This document shows positions 45,749-55,319 of a stretch of 64,000 bases of DNA, one piece after another (within the stretch, counting starts at the first letter, position 1; each line of letters begins with the position of its first letter). Where the stretch lies: positions 186,001 to 250,000 of the forward strand of contig CAZJWC010000001.1 of the NCBI GenBank assembly GCA_964550125.1. The letters are read 5' to 3'. Below the pieces are notes generated by a model that was not told the origin of the DNA, made no database searches, and saw only the letters and a program-made list of their open reading frames with translations. The stretch comes from CAZJWC01 sp964550125 (GTDB lineage Bacteria > Bacillota > Clostridia > Christensenellales > Borkfalkiaceae). The translations under genes and the position numbers were made by a program.

Positions 45749-47535
45749 CATATTCTCCGTTTAAGCAAAATAATGAAGATAGATAGAATAAACAGTAAAA
45801 AAACAATTATACATAAAACAGATAGACCACTTAAAAAATAACAAAAATAACTAATTAAAAATGAAATAAGCAGTTGTATAAAAAAGTTTTTTAAGGTTTT
45901 TCTAACACCTATCTCTCTATTAGAAGCAATTATTGCATTGAAGCAAGGAGGACAAGTCATTATAAACAAACAAAATGCAAATGAGGAGCGTGCATTTAAT
46001 ATAAAAGGCAAATTATCCCCTAAAAATAAAGTTAAACTTCCTGCAACACTCTCTTTTGAAATCAATCCCATTAACGCTGACATTGATATACGCCAATCAT
46101 AAATCCCCATAGGATAGAAAAAATATTTTAATAGAACTGAAATTTTTGAGAGCATTGAATTTTCAATTTTAGTTGTATATTTAAATGAAAAAGTAAAATT
46201 ATTCATAAACCAAACTATAATCAAAAAACTCAATACAATAGTTGATATCTTTATTATATACTCTTTCAAATAAAAAATCAAAGGTTTTACAAGTTGAGAA
46301 ATGGTAGGCAATCGCAATCGAACTACATCAACTTTTGTTTTTTTATATACTTTTTGATTTTTTGAAAAAAGCAATAGAAAAAAACCTATAAATACACCTA
46401 ACAAATATAATAAACTTATCATTAAGAATTTTTTTTTAAAAAAAGGTGATAGTAAGGTCAAATATAAGGGTAATTTCGCTGAACAAGAAAAATATGGCAA
46501 AAGAAAAATCACCCTGTTTTGACAAGCCTTATTTTCAGCACACTTTGAGCATAAAATTCCAGCAGTCGTACAACCAAAACCCATAAAAAGAGAAAAAACC
46601 ACCCTTCCAGATAGATTAAATTTATAAAGTATTTTTTCAAAGGAATAAGCAACATATGATGTTAATCCACACTCCTCCAAAAATATTAAGGCAAAATAAA
46701 GCAAGGAAAGTTGTGGCAAAAAGGTTAAAAGTGAGCAAGAACTTTTTATTACTGCATCACAAATAAAACTTATTAATATCTCGTTTGCACTTCTATCTAA
46801 AAGAAAATTTTTAGTGCCGACATAAACATTTTCAAGTAAAAACTTTTCAAGAAAGTTTTTTAAAACTTCTCCCAACATATTGTTCCCAAATGCCATATAA
46901 AAAACGGACATCATAAAGGATAAAAATGCTAAAATTGAAACAAATGGTATTTTAAAAATATTTTCAATTTTATTAACCTTGCTCTCTCTTTTAAAAGAGA
47001 TGTTTTGTAATGAAAATTCTTGTATTTTGGGATAATAAAGCATATTTTTATTTAAAAACATTTTCAATTTTTTAAATGTTTGCTTACCCGTATCTCGCAA
47101 TATAAAAATAGGAATACCCAAATAGTTAGACAAATTTTCTACATCAAGTTGTCCACCTCTTTTTAGAAAATCTTTATAAAAATTTAATACCATAACCATA
47201 GGCCTTTTCAGTTTTAAAAGTTGGTTTAGGAGAGGAATAGACTTTTCAAAATTATTTACATCAATTACACATACAAATATTGATTGTTCCTTTTTTAAAA
47301 TTTCTTTCTTAGCGACAAATTCATCTAAACTTTTTGTTTCAAAACCGTCTAATCCGGGTAGGTCAACAACATAAGTATCTTTATAACCTTTCATTGCACC
47401 TTTTACTAAATCAACGGTTACACCTTGAAAATTTCCTACCTTTTCGTTTGAGGAGGTAAGACCGTTATAAATTGTAGTCTTACCCACATTTGCATTTCCT
47501 ACGAGAATCAATTTTCTTTTACTTTGAGTTAGCAT
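45748..47535 (-). CDS. feoB: FeoB-like ferrous iron transporter, divergent short form
   Basis: GTPase-membrane fusion of 595 residues. The G domain has G1 GNANVGKT (13-20), G2 Thr in GVT (38-40) and G3 DLPG (58-61). The membrane part has two Gate regions: MGFGCTTAGILCSKCAENKA with YFSCSAKLPLYL, and LISKESVAGSL with CPPCFNAIIAS. Classical FeoB reads GCNVPAI at the first Gate; here it is GCTTAGI. The family is usually 650-770 residues, and no feoA is adjacent. No good Shine-Dalgarno precedes the ATG. Iron specificity is therefore uncertain. Confidence 0.82.
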   Translation of the reverse strand: MLTQSKRKLILVGNANVGKTTIYNGLTSSNEKVGNFQGVTVDLVKGAMKGYKDTYVVDLPGLDGFETKSLDEFVAKKEILKKEQSIFVCVIDVNNFEKSIPLLNQLLKLKRPMVMVLNFYKDFLKRGGQLDVENLSNYLGIPIFILRDTGKQTFKKLKMFLNKNMLYYPKIQEFSLQNISFKRESKVNKIENIFKIPFVSILAFLSFMMSVFYMAFGNNMLGEVLKNFLEKFLLENVYVGTKNFLLDRSANEILISFICDAVIKSSCSLLTFLPQLSLLYFALIFLEECGLTSYVAYSFEKILYKFNLSGRVVFSLFMGFGCTTAGILCSKCAENKACQNRVIFLLPYFSCSAKLPLYLTLLSPFFKKKFLMISLLYLLGVFIGFFLLLFSKNQKVYKKTKVDVVRLRLPTISQLVKPLIFYLKEYIIKISTIVLSFLIIVWFMNNFTFSFKYTTKIENSMLSKISVLLKYFFYPMGIYDWRISMSALMGLISKESVAGSLTLFLGDNLPFILNARSSFAFCLFIMTCPPCFNAIIASNREIGVRKTLKNFFIQLLISFLISYFCYFLSGLSVLCIIVFLLFILSIFIILLKRRI

Positions 47536-47584
47536 AAAATATTTTTATGCTTTAAAACTTTTGTTTATTATTTTTTTTAAACAT

Positions 47585-47613
47585 TTTACAACTGTAAATT
47601 CAAATGATATAAT
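47585..47613 (+). promoter_or_regulatory. Promoter of the phosphoribosyltransferase gene
   Basis: TTTACA (47585-47590), 17 bases, TATAAT (47608-47613), 23 bases before the ATG. Confidence 0.75.
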
Positions 47614-47636
47614 ATAATAAAAAAAGGGATTTAACT

Positions 47637-48179
47637 ATGGATAAAGAATTTTACACTATTGACATTAACGGATATAAAGAAGATTTGCCCGTTTTAGCAC
47701 TGCCTAGCGGGATTAAAATTTGTTTTTTTAATTTACACGGCAATCAACAATTAACTGAACATTGTGGAAAACAACTTGCAAAAAAACTAGAAGACTGTGA
47801 GGTTTTAATCACTGCAGAATCAAAAGGATTGCAATTAACACACGTTATTGCAAGAGAATTAGGACATAAATTTTACGCAGTTGTAAGAAAATCAAAAAAA
47901 CTATATATGCAGGACGGCATTGAAGCTACAATTAAGTCATCAATCACAACAGGAACAGTTCAAAAAATGTACCTATCAAAACATGATGTTGACTTAATCA
48001 AAGACAAAAAGGTTGGAATTGTTGACGATGTAGTTTCAACAGGTGCTAGTTTGGAAGGACTTGAAGAAATTGTCAAAACTGCAGGAGGTATTATTCATAA
48101 AAAGGCTTTTGTCCTAGCAGAAGGCGATGCAAAGGACAGACCTGACATAGAATTTTTAACTACAATTCCTATTTTATAA
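47637..48179 (+). CDS. Purine phosphoribosyltransferase-like protein
   Basis: Type I PRTase of 180 residues. The PRPP motif is VGIVDDVVSTGASLEGL (near 122-138), preceded by an Apt/Xpt-like hood region (LITAESKGLQLTHVIARELG). It is close to adenine and xanthine phosphoribosyltransferases, but the base cannot be fixed. It is a monocistronic plus-strand gene with its own promoter and a terminator shared with clpX. With the NCS2 permease nearby it supports purine salvage. Confidence 0.85.
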   Translation: MDKEFYTIDINGYKEDLPVLALPSGIKICFFNLHGNQQLTEHCGKQLAKKLEDCEVLITAESKGLQLTHVIARELGHKFYAVVRKSKKLYMQDGIEATIKSSITTGTVQKMYLSKHDVDLIKDKKVGIVDDVVSTGASLEGLEEIVKTAGGIIHKKAFVLAEGDAKDRPDIEFLTTIPIL

Positions 48180-48185
48180 TAAAAA

Positions 48186-48220
48186 ATAAAAAAGCGTTGA
48201 AAAACTCAACGCTTTATTTT
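48186..48220. terminator. Bidirectional terminator between the PRTase gene and clpX
   Basis: AAAGCGTTGA and TCAACGCTTT form a 10-bp stem with A- and T-runs on both sides, between two convergent genes. Confidence 0.88.
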
Positions 48221-49441
48221 TTATGCTGTTTTATCTAATACAATTTCCGGTCTGCTGTTACCTAAAACGCAATCTTTTGTAATGACAACTTCTTTTACAT
48301 TATCCATTGAAGGAACATCATACATTACGTCCGTCATTAGATTTTCAACTATTGTACGAAGTCCTCTCGCACCAGTTTTTAATCTTATCGCCATTTTTGC
48401 AATTTCTTGAACAGCCTCGTCCGTTATATTTAAGTCTACACCGTCATAGCCTACCAACTTTTTGTATTGTTTAATGATGGCATTTTTAGGTTTCGTCATA
48501 ATATCAACCAATGCTTCTTCAGTTAAAGGTTGCAAATTAACAACAACGGGTACTCTACCAACAAACTCAGGAATTAGGCCAAACTTTGTTAAATCTTGAG
48601 GTTTTACTTCCTCTAAAAGTTCATAGTCTACCTCGCCCTCGGCTAATTTGATTTTACCACCAAAGCCCATTGAAGTATCATCTTTTCTCTTTTGGACTAT
48701 TTTATCAAGTCCAACGAACGCACCACCACAAATAAACAATATATTAGTGGTATCAATTCTCAAACACTCTTGTTGAGGGTGCTTTCTTCCACCTTGGGGA
48801 GGAACATTTGCAACCGTACTTTCAATAATCTTTAAAAGTGCTTGTTGCACCCCTTCACCTGAAACATCTCTCGTTATTGAAACATTTTCACTTTTTCTTG
48901 CAATTTTGTCAATCTCGTCAATATAGATTATTCCTCTTTGTGCTCGTTCAATGTCATAATCAGCATTTTGAATAAGTTTTAAAAGGATATTTTCAACGTC
49001 CTCACCTACATAGCCTGCCTCGGTAAGAGTTGTAGCGTCCGAAGTGGCAAAAGGAACATTTAAAATTTTTGCAAGCGTTCTTGCAAGCAACGTTTTTCCA
49101 CAACCAGTAGGTCCTAAAAGTAATATATTGCTCTTTTCAATTTCAACATCATTTTGAGTATTTTCTTGTGCGTTAATTCTTTTGTAGTGATTGTAAACGC
49201 CAACGGATAATACTTTTTTTGCCTTGTCTTGACCAACTATATATTTATCAAGTTCAGCCTTAATTTCAGCAGGTTTTTTAAGTTCAACCATACCGTTAGA
49301 GTTTTTATCCGACTTTAATAAGTCTGCACAAACATTGACGCATTCATCGCAGATATAGATATCGTTAGGTCCTGCAATCAACTGTTTAGTAAGTTCTTTT
49401 TCCTTTCCACAAAAAGAACAAACTTGTCCTTCTTCTCCCAT
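48221..49441 (-). CDS. clpX: ATP-dependent Clp protease unfoldase ClpX
   Basis: AAA+ unfoldase of 406 residues. The zinc-binding domain has Cys8, Cys11, Cys31 and Cys34. Walker A GPTGCGKT is at 110-117, Walker B is [11 protein letters not shown], and the pore loop lies in the [16 protein letters not shown] region (GYVG). It feeds substrates to ClpP, encoded just upstream with a 16-base gap. The tig-clpP-clpX order is standard. Confidence 0.97.
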   Translation of the reverse strand: MGEEGQVCSFCGKEKELTKQLIAGPNDIYICDECVNVCADLLKSDKNSNGMVELKKPAEIKAELDKYIVGQDKAKKVLSVGVYNHYKRINAQENTQNDVEIEKSNILLLGPTGCGKTLLARTLAKILNVPFATSDATTLTEAGYVGEDVENILLKLIQNADYDIERAQRGIIYIDEIDKIARKSENVSITRDVSGEGVQQALLKIIESTVANVPPQGGRKHPQQECLRIDTTNILFICGGAFVGLDKIVQKRKDDTSMGFGGKIKLAEGEVDYELLEEVKPQDLTKFGLIPEFVGRVPVVVNLQPLTEEALVDIMTKPKNAIIKQYKKLVGYDGVDLNITDEAVQEIAKMAIRLKTGARGLRTIVENLMTDVMYDVPSMDNVKEVVITKDCVLGNSRPEIVLDKTA

Positions 49442-49457
49442 TATTAAATCTCCATAA

Positions 49458-50057
49458 TTATCTTGAAGTCAAAACTTTATCAACAAGTCCATATTGTTGT
49501 GCTTCATCTGCTGAAAGATAGTTATCTCTGTCAGTGTCCTTTTCTACTTGTTCTAAAGCTTTACCTGTATTCTTTGCTAAAATAGTATTCAACTTTTGCT
49601 TTATTTTTAAAATATGCTCTGCTTGAATTTTTATATCGCTTGCCTGTCCTTGTGCACCACCTAAAGGTTGATGAATCATAATTTCACTATTAGGCAAAGC
49701 TAAACGTTTACCTTTCGTACCACTAGACAATAAAAACGCACCCATTGAAGCAGCCATACCGATACATATTGTTGAAACATCACATTTAATATATTGCATT
49801 GTATCATATATAGCCATACCAGCAGTTACTGAACCACCAGGGCTGTTGATATATAAGCAAATATCTTTATTAGGGTCTTTTGCTTCCAGAAAGATAAGCT
49901 GTGCAACAACTGTGTTTGCAGTTGCATCATCAATTTCGCCAGTCAAAAATATTATTCTATCTTCAAGCAATCTTGAATAGATATCGTATCCACGCTCTCC
50001 TCTTTCGGTTTGCTCAATTACGTTAGGCACTAATGCCATTTTTACGTTATTTTCCAT
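49458..50057 (-). CDS. clpP: ATP-dependent Clp protease proteolytic subunit ClpP
   Basis: Serine peptidase of 199 residues forming the double heptameric chamber. The catalytic triad is Ser104 (GMAASMGAF), His129 (MIHQPLGG) and Asp178. A propeptide of about a dozen residues precedes the mature start. It lies between tig and clpX. I looked for a CtsR operator upstream and did not see one. Confidence 0.97.
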   Translation of the reverse strand: MENNVKMALVPNVIEQTERGERGYDIYSRLLEDRIIFLTGEIDDATANTVVAQLIFLEAKDPNKDICLYINSPGGSVTAGMAIYDTMQYIKCDVSTICIGMAASMGAFLLSSGTKGKRLALPNSEIMIHQPLGGAQGQASDIKIQAEHILKIKQKLNTILAKNTGKALEQVEKDTDRDNYLSADEAQQYGLVDKVLTSR

Positions 50058-50182
50058 TTCTTTTTCCTCCTACTATTTGTAATTTAACAAAAAGAGGTCC
50101 AAAAATTTAATTTAAATTATAACTTTCGTACCTCGTTTATTTTTGTTTAATTGTAAAGCAAATTTATGAAATAATTATTAAA

Positions 50183-51505
50183 TTAGTTTGCTTTTTCTTC
50201 CTTCTTTTCTTTTGAAACAACTAATTCATTGTTTTCTCTTAAATAAGTGAATAACTTATTTACAACAATCTCGTTCTTGATATATTCTACTTGACGAGGG
50301 TCCATATTCTTTTTATATTCTTCAACTTCCTTACCAACTGATTGAGCGTCTTTTGCGATATGGTCATCAATTTCAGCTTGTTCAGCAGTAAAGTTTTGTT
50401 CTTTAATGATTTTTTCTACGATAAGTTGGCTTAAAATGTTATCTTTAGCAGTATCTTCGTAATTCTTTCTAAAATCTTCCATCTTAACGCCCATATATTT
50501 TAAATAGTCGTCAAGTTTAATGCCTTGATAAGAAAGTCTGTACTCCATTTGCTTAATCATTTGGTCGATTTGAGTATCAATCATTGCTTGAGGAATATCA
50601 CACTTTGTGTCCTTCATAATAGCCTTGATTATGTTGTTTTCAGTTTCTTCATTTGAACGCTTTTCAGCATCTTTCTTTAATTTATCAAAAGTTTCTTTCT
50701 TGTAAACTTCAAGATTTTCCTTACCAGTTGACTCTTTGATGAACTCGTCAGTAACTTCAGGTAATTCTCTTGTCTTGATAGCGTTTACTTTTACAGTAAA
50801 TACAGCATCTTTACCTTTCAATTCTTCTGCTTGATATTCTTCGGGGAATTTAACGTTAATATCCTTTTCCTCACCGATAGCCATACCAACAACTTGTTCT
50901 TCAAATCCGGGAATAAATGAACCACTGCCTAAAACTAAATCGTAGCCAGTTGCTGTACCACCTTCAAACTTTTCCCCGTTAACCGAACCAGAAAAATCAA
51001 TATTTGCAGTATCACCGTTTTCAGTTTTCCTATCAGTAACATCAACAAGGCGAGAATTTCTATCTTGCAACTTTTTGATTTCAAGTTCAACATCAGCGTC
51101 AGTTACATTATACTCAACCTTGTCAACCTTTATACCTGTATATGCTTTAATTTCAACGTCAGGTTTAATAGCAACTGTCAATGAGAAAGATACTTCGTTA
51201 TCGCTTATCTTTTCAATCTCAAATTGAGGGTCAGAAACTACTGTATAGTTATCTTGTTCCTTTTCAAGAATTTCACCATAATGCTTATTAAAAAGAATAT
51301 TGATTGCTTCTTCATAAAAACAGCCTGTGCCGTAATTTCTTTCAATGATACTCTTGGGAACTTTACCCTTTCTAAATCCGTTAATTTGATAACGACCTTT
51401 CGTTTTATTGTATGCTTCAGTATTAGCATTTTTCCACTCAGTCTCATCAAAACTCAAAGTAAATTTTATAGAACTTTTTTCTAAGGGTTTTACAGTATAA
51501 TTCAT
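50183..51505 (-). CDS. tig: Trigger factor
   Basis: Ribosome-bound chaperone and prolyl isomerase of 440 residues. The ribosome-binding signature is GFRKGKVPKSIIERNYG (near 43-59), the FKBP-type domain includes DTANIDFSGSVNGEKFEGG and GSGSFIPGFEEQVVGM, and a long helical C-terminal domain ends in a Lys/Glu-rich tail. It has its own promoter facing rqcH and is 125 bases from clpP, where a second promoter may lie. Confidence 0.96.
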   Translation of the reverse strand: MNYTVKPLEKSSIKFTLSFDETEWKNANTEAYNKTKGRYQINGFRKGKVPKSIIERNYGTGCFYEEAINILFNKHYGEILEKEQDNYTVVSDPQFEIEKISDNEVSFSLTVAIKPDVEIKAYTGIKVDKVEYNVTDADVELEIKKLQDRNSRLVDVTDRKTENGDTANIDFSGSVNGEKFEGGTATGYDLVLGSGSFIPGFEEQVVGMAIGEEKDINVKFPEEYQAEELKGKDAVFTVKVNAIKTRELPEVTDEFIKESTGKENLEVYKKETFDKLKKDAEKRSNEETENNIIKAIMKDTKCDIPQAMIDTQIDQMIKQMEYRLSYQGIKLDDYLKYMGVKMEDFRKNYEDTAKDNILSQLIVEKIIKEQNFTAEQAEIDDHIAKDAQSVGKEVEEYKKNMDPRQVEYIKNEIVVNKLFTYLRENNELVVSKEKKEEKAN

Positions 51506-51548
51506 AAATCTATCTCCTATTAGTTGAATAAATCTTCAAACGCATATA

Positions 51549-51577
51549 ATTGTAACACAAAGCAAAATTTTTGCCAA
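51549..51577 (-). promoter_or_regulatory. Promoter of tig
   Basis: Minus strand TTGGCA (51572-51577), 17 bases, TACAAT (51549-51554). Confidence 0.7.
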
Positions 51578-51596
51578 ACGATTTACGCTTATATTG

Positions 51597-51625
51597 TTTA
51601 CTTTTTTCTTATATTAAACTATAAT
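51597..51625 (+). promoter_or_regulatory. Promoter of rqcH
   Basis: TTTACT (51597-51602), 17 bases, TATAAT (51620-51625), about 30 bases before the chosen rqcH ATG. It rules out a start further upstream. Confidence 0.75.
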
Positions 51626-51655
51626 AATAGAAATAAAGTTAAAAAAAGGACGAAT

Positions 51656-53359
51656 ATGCCACAAGACGCTTTTACGATAAAACATATCGTTACAAAACTT
51701 AATAGTATAGTTGAGGGAGCAAAGGTAAACAAAATCAATCAACCATTTAGAGATATGATTGTCTTATCTTTATACACTTGCAATGGAAGTAGAAAACTTG
51801 AAATTAGTGCAAACCCTTCGGACGCTAGAATAAGCCTTACAGAACTAGAATATGCAAACCCATTGACTGCCCCGAACTTTTGTATGCTTTTGAGAAAATA
51901 TATACTAGGTTCGACAATTACTCAAGTTACCCAGGTTGAAGGGGAGAGAATAGTTATACTTTCCTTTGATTGCAAAAACGAATTTTTCAATGCAAAAAGA
52001 GAACTCTACATTGAGATAATGGGCAAATACTCAAACATTGTTTTAACTGAAAACGGAGTTATCTTAGGAGCAATGAAGTCCTCTACCCTTGAGGAACACT
52101 ACAAAAGAGTTTTATTTTCAGGAGTAAAATACATCCTTCCCGAACCTCAAGAAAAGGTGTCAATTTTAGACAGTGAAAAAGTTAGTGCTTTATTTGACAA
52201 CTTCATGGGTGGCGATATTTCAAAATTCTTATTTGAAAATGTTTCAGGAATAGCAAGTTCAACTGCTTATGAACTATGCAATATTTATTTTAAAGGTACA
52301 AATCCTGAAAAATTAAGAAATGAGGAAAGTATAAACTTTGCCAACTACTTAAAAGATTCTTATTTTGCTGATTATAACGATTGCTCAATTAAAATTGTAG
52401 AAAACGAATATAGAGATTTTTTCTGTTTTAAGTGCAGTGGAGATAAAAAAATTTTTAATGACCTATTTGAAGCACAAGACTTTTTTTATAGTAAAAAGTT
52501 TGAAAAAAAATCTTTTAATGACAGCAGTAGAAAATTATTATCTATCGCAAAAGCACAAGCAAAAAAACTTGAAAAGAAACTTGCTTTACTTGTTGATAGA
52601 TTGAGAGAGTGCTCTAATATGGAGCAAAACAAACTAAAAGGTGAACTAATAACTTCAAATATTTATTCTATAAAAAAGGGAGATAAGGTTTGCGAAGTTT
52701 ACAATTATTATGAAGAAAACTCTCCTTTAATAAAGATAAATCTTGACGAAACACTTTCACCCTCACAAAATGCTCAACAATTCTTTAAAAAGTACAACAA
52801 GCAAAAGAGGACGATACTTGCGATTGAACCTCAAAAGACTGAAGCACAGAGAGAACTTGAGTACATTGAAAGTATAATAAGTTCAATAAATAACGCTGAA
52901 AATTTAAATGACTTGAAAGAAATTGAAGAGGAATTAGTTGATATTGGTTTAATAAAAATACAACAAAGCAAAAAACAGCCTAAAAAGAGTGTACTTCCTT
53001 TTAGAGAATTTGAAATTGACGGCTTTAAGGTATATGCTGGCAGAAATAACATACAAAATGATAGACTTTTAAAACTTGCAAACGAAAACGACATTTGGTT
53101 ACATACCCAAAAATATCACAGTTCACACCTAATTATAGTTTTAGATGACAAGGAACTGACAAACGAGGTTTTACTCACTGCTGGCGAGATTTGTGCCTCC
53201 CTTTCAGCAGGAAAAAACGGAGATAAAATACCCGTTGATTATTGCCAAAAAAGATTTGTAAAAAAGCCAAATAAAGCAAAACATGGTTTCGTAAACTACA
53301 CAAACTTTAAGACAATTTTAGTAACTCCTAATAGACATTTAGAAAAAGAAAAGGTTTAG
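51656..53359 (+). CDS. rqcH: RqcH (NFACT protein, bacterial Rqc2 homologue)
   Basis: Ribosome quality-control factor of 567 residues that binds obstructed 50S subunits and directs Ala-tailing. The NFACT-N start is MPQDAFTIKHIVTKLNSIV, a coiled coil lies around 290-420, and the NFACT-R domain follows (GFKVYAGRNNIQNDRLL, ENDIWLHTQKYHSSH). The open frame extends 44 codons further upstream, but that part crosses the promoter; AAAGGA lies just before the ATG at 51656. Its substrates would be degraded by ClpXP, encoded next door, which fits the known pathway. Confidence 0.94.
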   Translation: MPQDAFTIKHIVTKLNSIVEGAKVNKINQPFRDMIVLSLYTCNGSRKLEISANPSDARISLTELEYANPLTAPNFCMLLRKYILGSTITQVTQVEGERIVILSFDCKNEFFNAKRELYIEIMGKYSNIVLTENGVILGAMKSSTLEEHYKRVLFSGVKYILPEPQEKVSILDSEKVSALFDNFMGGDISKFLFENVSGIASSTAYELCNIYFKGTNPEKLRNEESINFANYLKDSYFADYNDCSIKIVENEYRDFFCFKCSGDKKIFNDLFEAQDFFYSKKFEKKSFNDSSRKLLSIAKAQAKKLEKKLALLVDRLRECSNMEQNKLKGELITSNIYSIKKGDKVCEVYNYYEENSPLIKINLDETLSPSQNAQQFFKKYNKQKRTILAIEPQKTEAQRELEYIESIISSINNAENLNDLKEIEEELVDIGLIKIQQSKKQPKKSVLPFREFEIDGFKVYAGRNNIQNDRLLKLANENDIWLHTQKYHSSHLIIVLDDKELTNEVLLTAGEICASLSAGKNGDKIPVDYCQKRFVKKPNKAKHGFVNYTNFKTILVTPNRHLEKEKV

Positions 53360-53377
53360 CATTGCTAAACCTTTTAT
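53347..53377. terminator. Terminator between rqcH and the ABC exporter
   Basis: AAAAGGTTTAGCA and TGCTAAACCTTTT form a 13-bp stem that includes the rqcH stop. A/T runs on both sides suit both convergent genes. Confidence 0.85.
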
Positions 53378-53381
53378 ATTT

Positions 53382-55319
53382 TTAATCTAATTCAAAAGTA
53401 CCTGTATATAGTTGATAATACTTGCCTTTTTGTTTAATCAAGTCTTCGTGGTTTCCTCTTTCAATAATTTCGCCATGTTCTAAAACCATAATTGCTTCCG
53501 AACTTCTAATCGTTGACAACCTGTGAGCAATAACAAAAACCGTTCTGTTTTCCATAAGTTTATTCATACCCTGTTCAATCAACTTTTCAGTACGAGTATC
53601 TATTGATGAAGTTGCTTCATCAAGGATTAAAACAGGACATTTTGAAACTGCAGCACGAGCGATTGAAAGCAACTGCCTTTGACCTTGAGAAAGATTTCCA
53701 CCATCACCTGAAAGCATAGTGTCATAACCTTGGGGAAGGCGAGAGATAAAGAAATCTGCATTGGCAAGTTTTGCTGCTTCAATACACTCCTCATCAGTTG
53801 CGTCAAGCCTACCATAACGAATATTGTCCATAACTGTTCCCGTAAACAAATGCGTATCTTGTAAAACGATACCAAGTGAGTGTCTTAAATCCTTTTTGTT
53901 AATTGATTTAATATCAAGTCCATCATATAAGATTTCACCACTTTGAATATCGTAAAATCTATTTATTAGGTTTGTTATGGTAGTTTTTCCTGCACCCGTT
54001 GAACCTACAAAGGCTATTTTTTGACCGGGCTTTGCATAAAGTGAGATATTGTTTAAAATTATTTTGTCATCATTGTAGCCAAAAACGACATTATTGAATC
54101 GTATATCCCCTTTTAGTTCAACAAACTTATAGCCATTGTCAGCGGGAACTTTCCACGCCCAACTATTACCCTTTTCCTTTGCAACGAACGCTCCGTTTTC
54201 AAACTCACCTTTAACTAGGGTAGTTTTTCCATCATTTACTTCAGCCGGTTCGTCAAGAAGTTCAAAAATTCTTTCAGCACCTGCCATTGACATAAAGATA
54301 TAGTTAATTTGTTGTGAGCAGTTTGATATGGGCATATTAAAACTCTTTGTAAGTTGCATAAAGGTAATAACAGCACCTATTGAGAAAGTTGCTTGACCTG
54401 TAACTGTGCAATACAATGATAAACAGTTTATCTTTGTTAAAGCAAATATTACACCAATTATTGCTACTAAAATGTACTGAACATAACTTAAATTACCCAA
54501 AACTGGCATAATTCTTTGTGCGTAGGTGTTCGCCTTTGCTGAATCATCTCTCCAACCGTCATTGATTTTATCAAAATCTGCTTTTGCTTTGTTTTCGTGG
54601 CAGAAAACCTTAACAACCTTTTGTCCTTCCATCATCTCCTCGATATATCCGTTAATATTGCCGATAGACTCTTGTTGTCTTAAGAAATACTTAACGCTCT
54701 TTGAACCTATCTTTTTGATGATATAAAATTCAAAGATAACAAAAACAACGATTATGAAAGTTAAAACTACACTATAAAAACACATTGCAAGGAAAACGCC
54801 AATTACCGTAATTGCTGAAGAAATTACATTTGGCAAACTTTGAGAAAGCATTTGTCTTAAAGTATCTGTATCGTTCGTGTACTTACTCATTACACTTCCG
54901 TCTGTATTATTGTCAAAGTATCTAATAGGTAAAGTTTGCATATGCTCAAACATATCATCTCGAACTTGTTTTAAAATTCCCTGGGCGATAACTAGCATAA
55001 TTCTATTATAACCATAAGAAGCAAACGCACCTATTATAAAAACTACCAACAAAATCGCCACCGATAGGTATAAATCGTTAAGTGGCATTGTTCCAGCCTT
55101 AATAGGAGTTAAAATATTATCAATTACAAGTCCCATAAATGCCGAACTTACTACGCTTACGATTGAGGAAACGAATATTAAAAGCACAACACATACAAAC
55201 TGCTTTTTGTAGTTTGCAGAGATGTATTTTAAAATTCTTTTTAAACTTTGATAAGGACTAGGACACTCCTTTAAGTTTTCATCACTACTTGATTGAGGGA
55301 TATTTTTAAATTTTTTCAT
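53382..55319 (-). CDS. ABC exporter half, catalytic subunit of a heterodimer
   Basis: Six-helix exporter domain plus ATPase, 645 residues. Walker A GSTGAGKTT, signature LSQGQRQ, Walker B VLILDEATSSID (catalytic Glu present) and H-loop VIAHRLSTI are intact. An insert of about 45 residues before the ATPase core (region around GNSWAWKVPADNGYKF) is unusual. It resembles multidrug exporters of the YheH/BmrD/TM288 group; the substrate is unknown. It starts at the stop codon of its partner subunit and is the last gene of the MarR operon. Confidence 0.9.
   Translation of the reverse strand: MKKFKNIPQSSSDENLKECPSPYQSLKRILKYISANYKKQFVCVVLLIFVSSIVSVVSSAFMGLVIDNILTPIKAGTMPLNDLYLSVAILLVVFIIGAFASYGYNRIMLVIAQGILKQVRDDMFEHMQTLPIRYFDNNTDGSVMSKYTNDTDTLRQMLSQSLPNVISSAITVIGVFLAMCFYSVVLTFIIVVFVIFEFYIIKKIGSKSVKYFLRQQESIGNINGYIEEMMEGQKVVKVFCHENKAKADFDKINDGWRDDSAKANTYAQRIMPVLGNLSYVQYILVAIIGVIFALTKINCLSLYCTVTGQATFSIGAVITFMQLTKSFNMPISNCSQQINYIFMSMAGAERIFELLDEPAEVNDGKTTLVKGEFENGAFVAKEKGNSWAWKVPADNGYKFVELKGDIRFNNVVFGYNDDKIILNNISLYAKPGQKIAFVGSTGAGKTTITNLINRFYDIQSGEILYDGLDIKSINKKDLRHSLGIVLQDTHLFTGTVMDNIRYGRLDATDEECIEAAKLANADFFISRLPQGYDTMLSGDGGNLSQGQRQLLSIARAAVSKCPVLILDEATSSIDTRTEKLIEQGMNKLMENRTVFVIAHRLSTIRSSEAIMVLEHGEIIERGNHEDLIKQKGKYYQLYTGTFELD

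Noticed and set aside
50058..50182. CtsR operator before clpP
   Set aside because: No tandem GGTCAAA-type heptads are present.
51524..51655. 44-codon N-terminal extension of rqcH
   Set aside because: It crosses the tig and rqcH promoters, has no ribosome site, and the family N-terminus starts at 51656.
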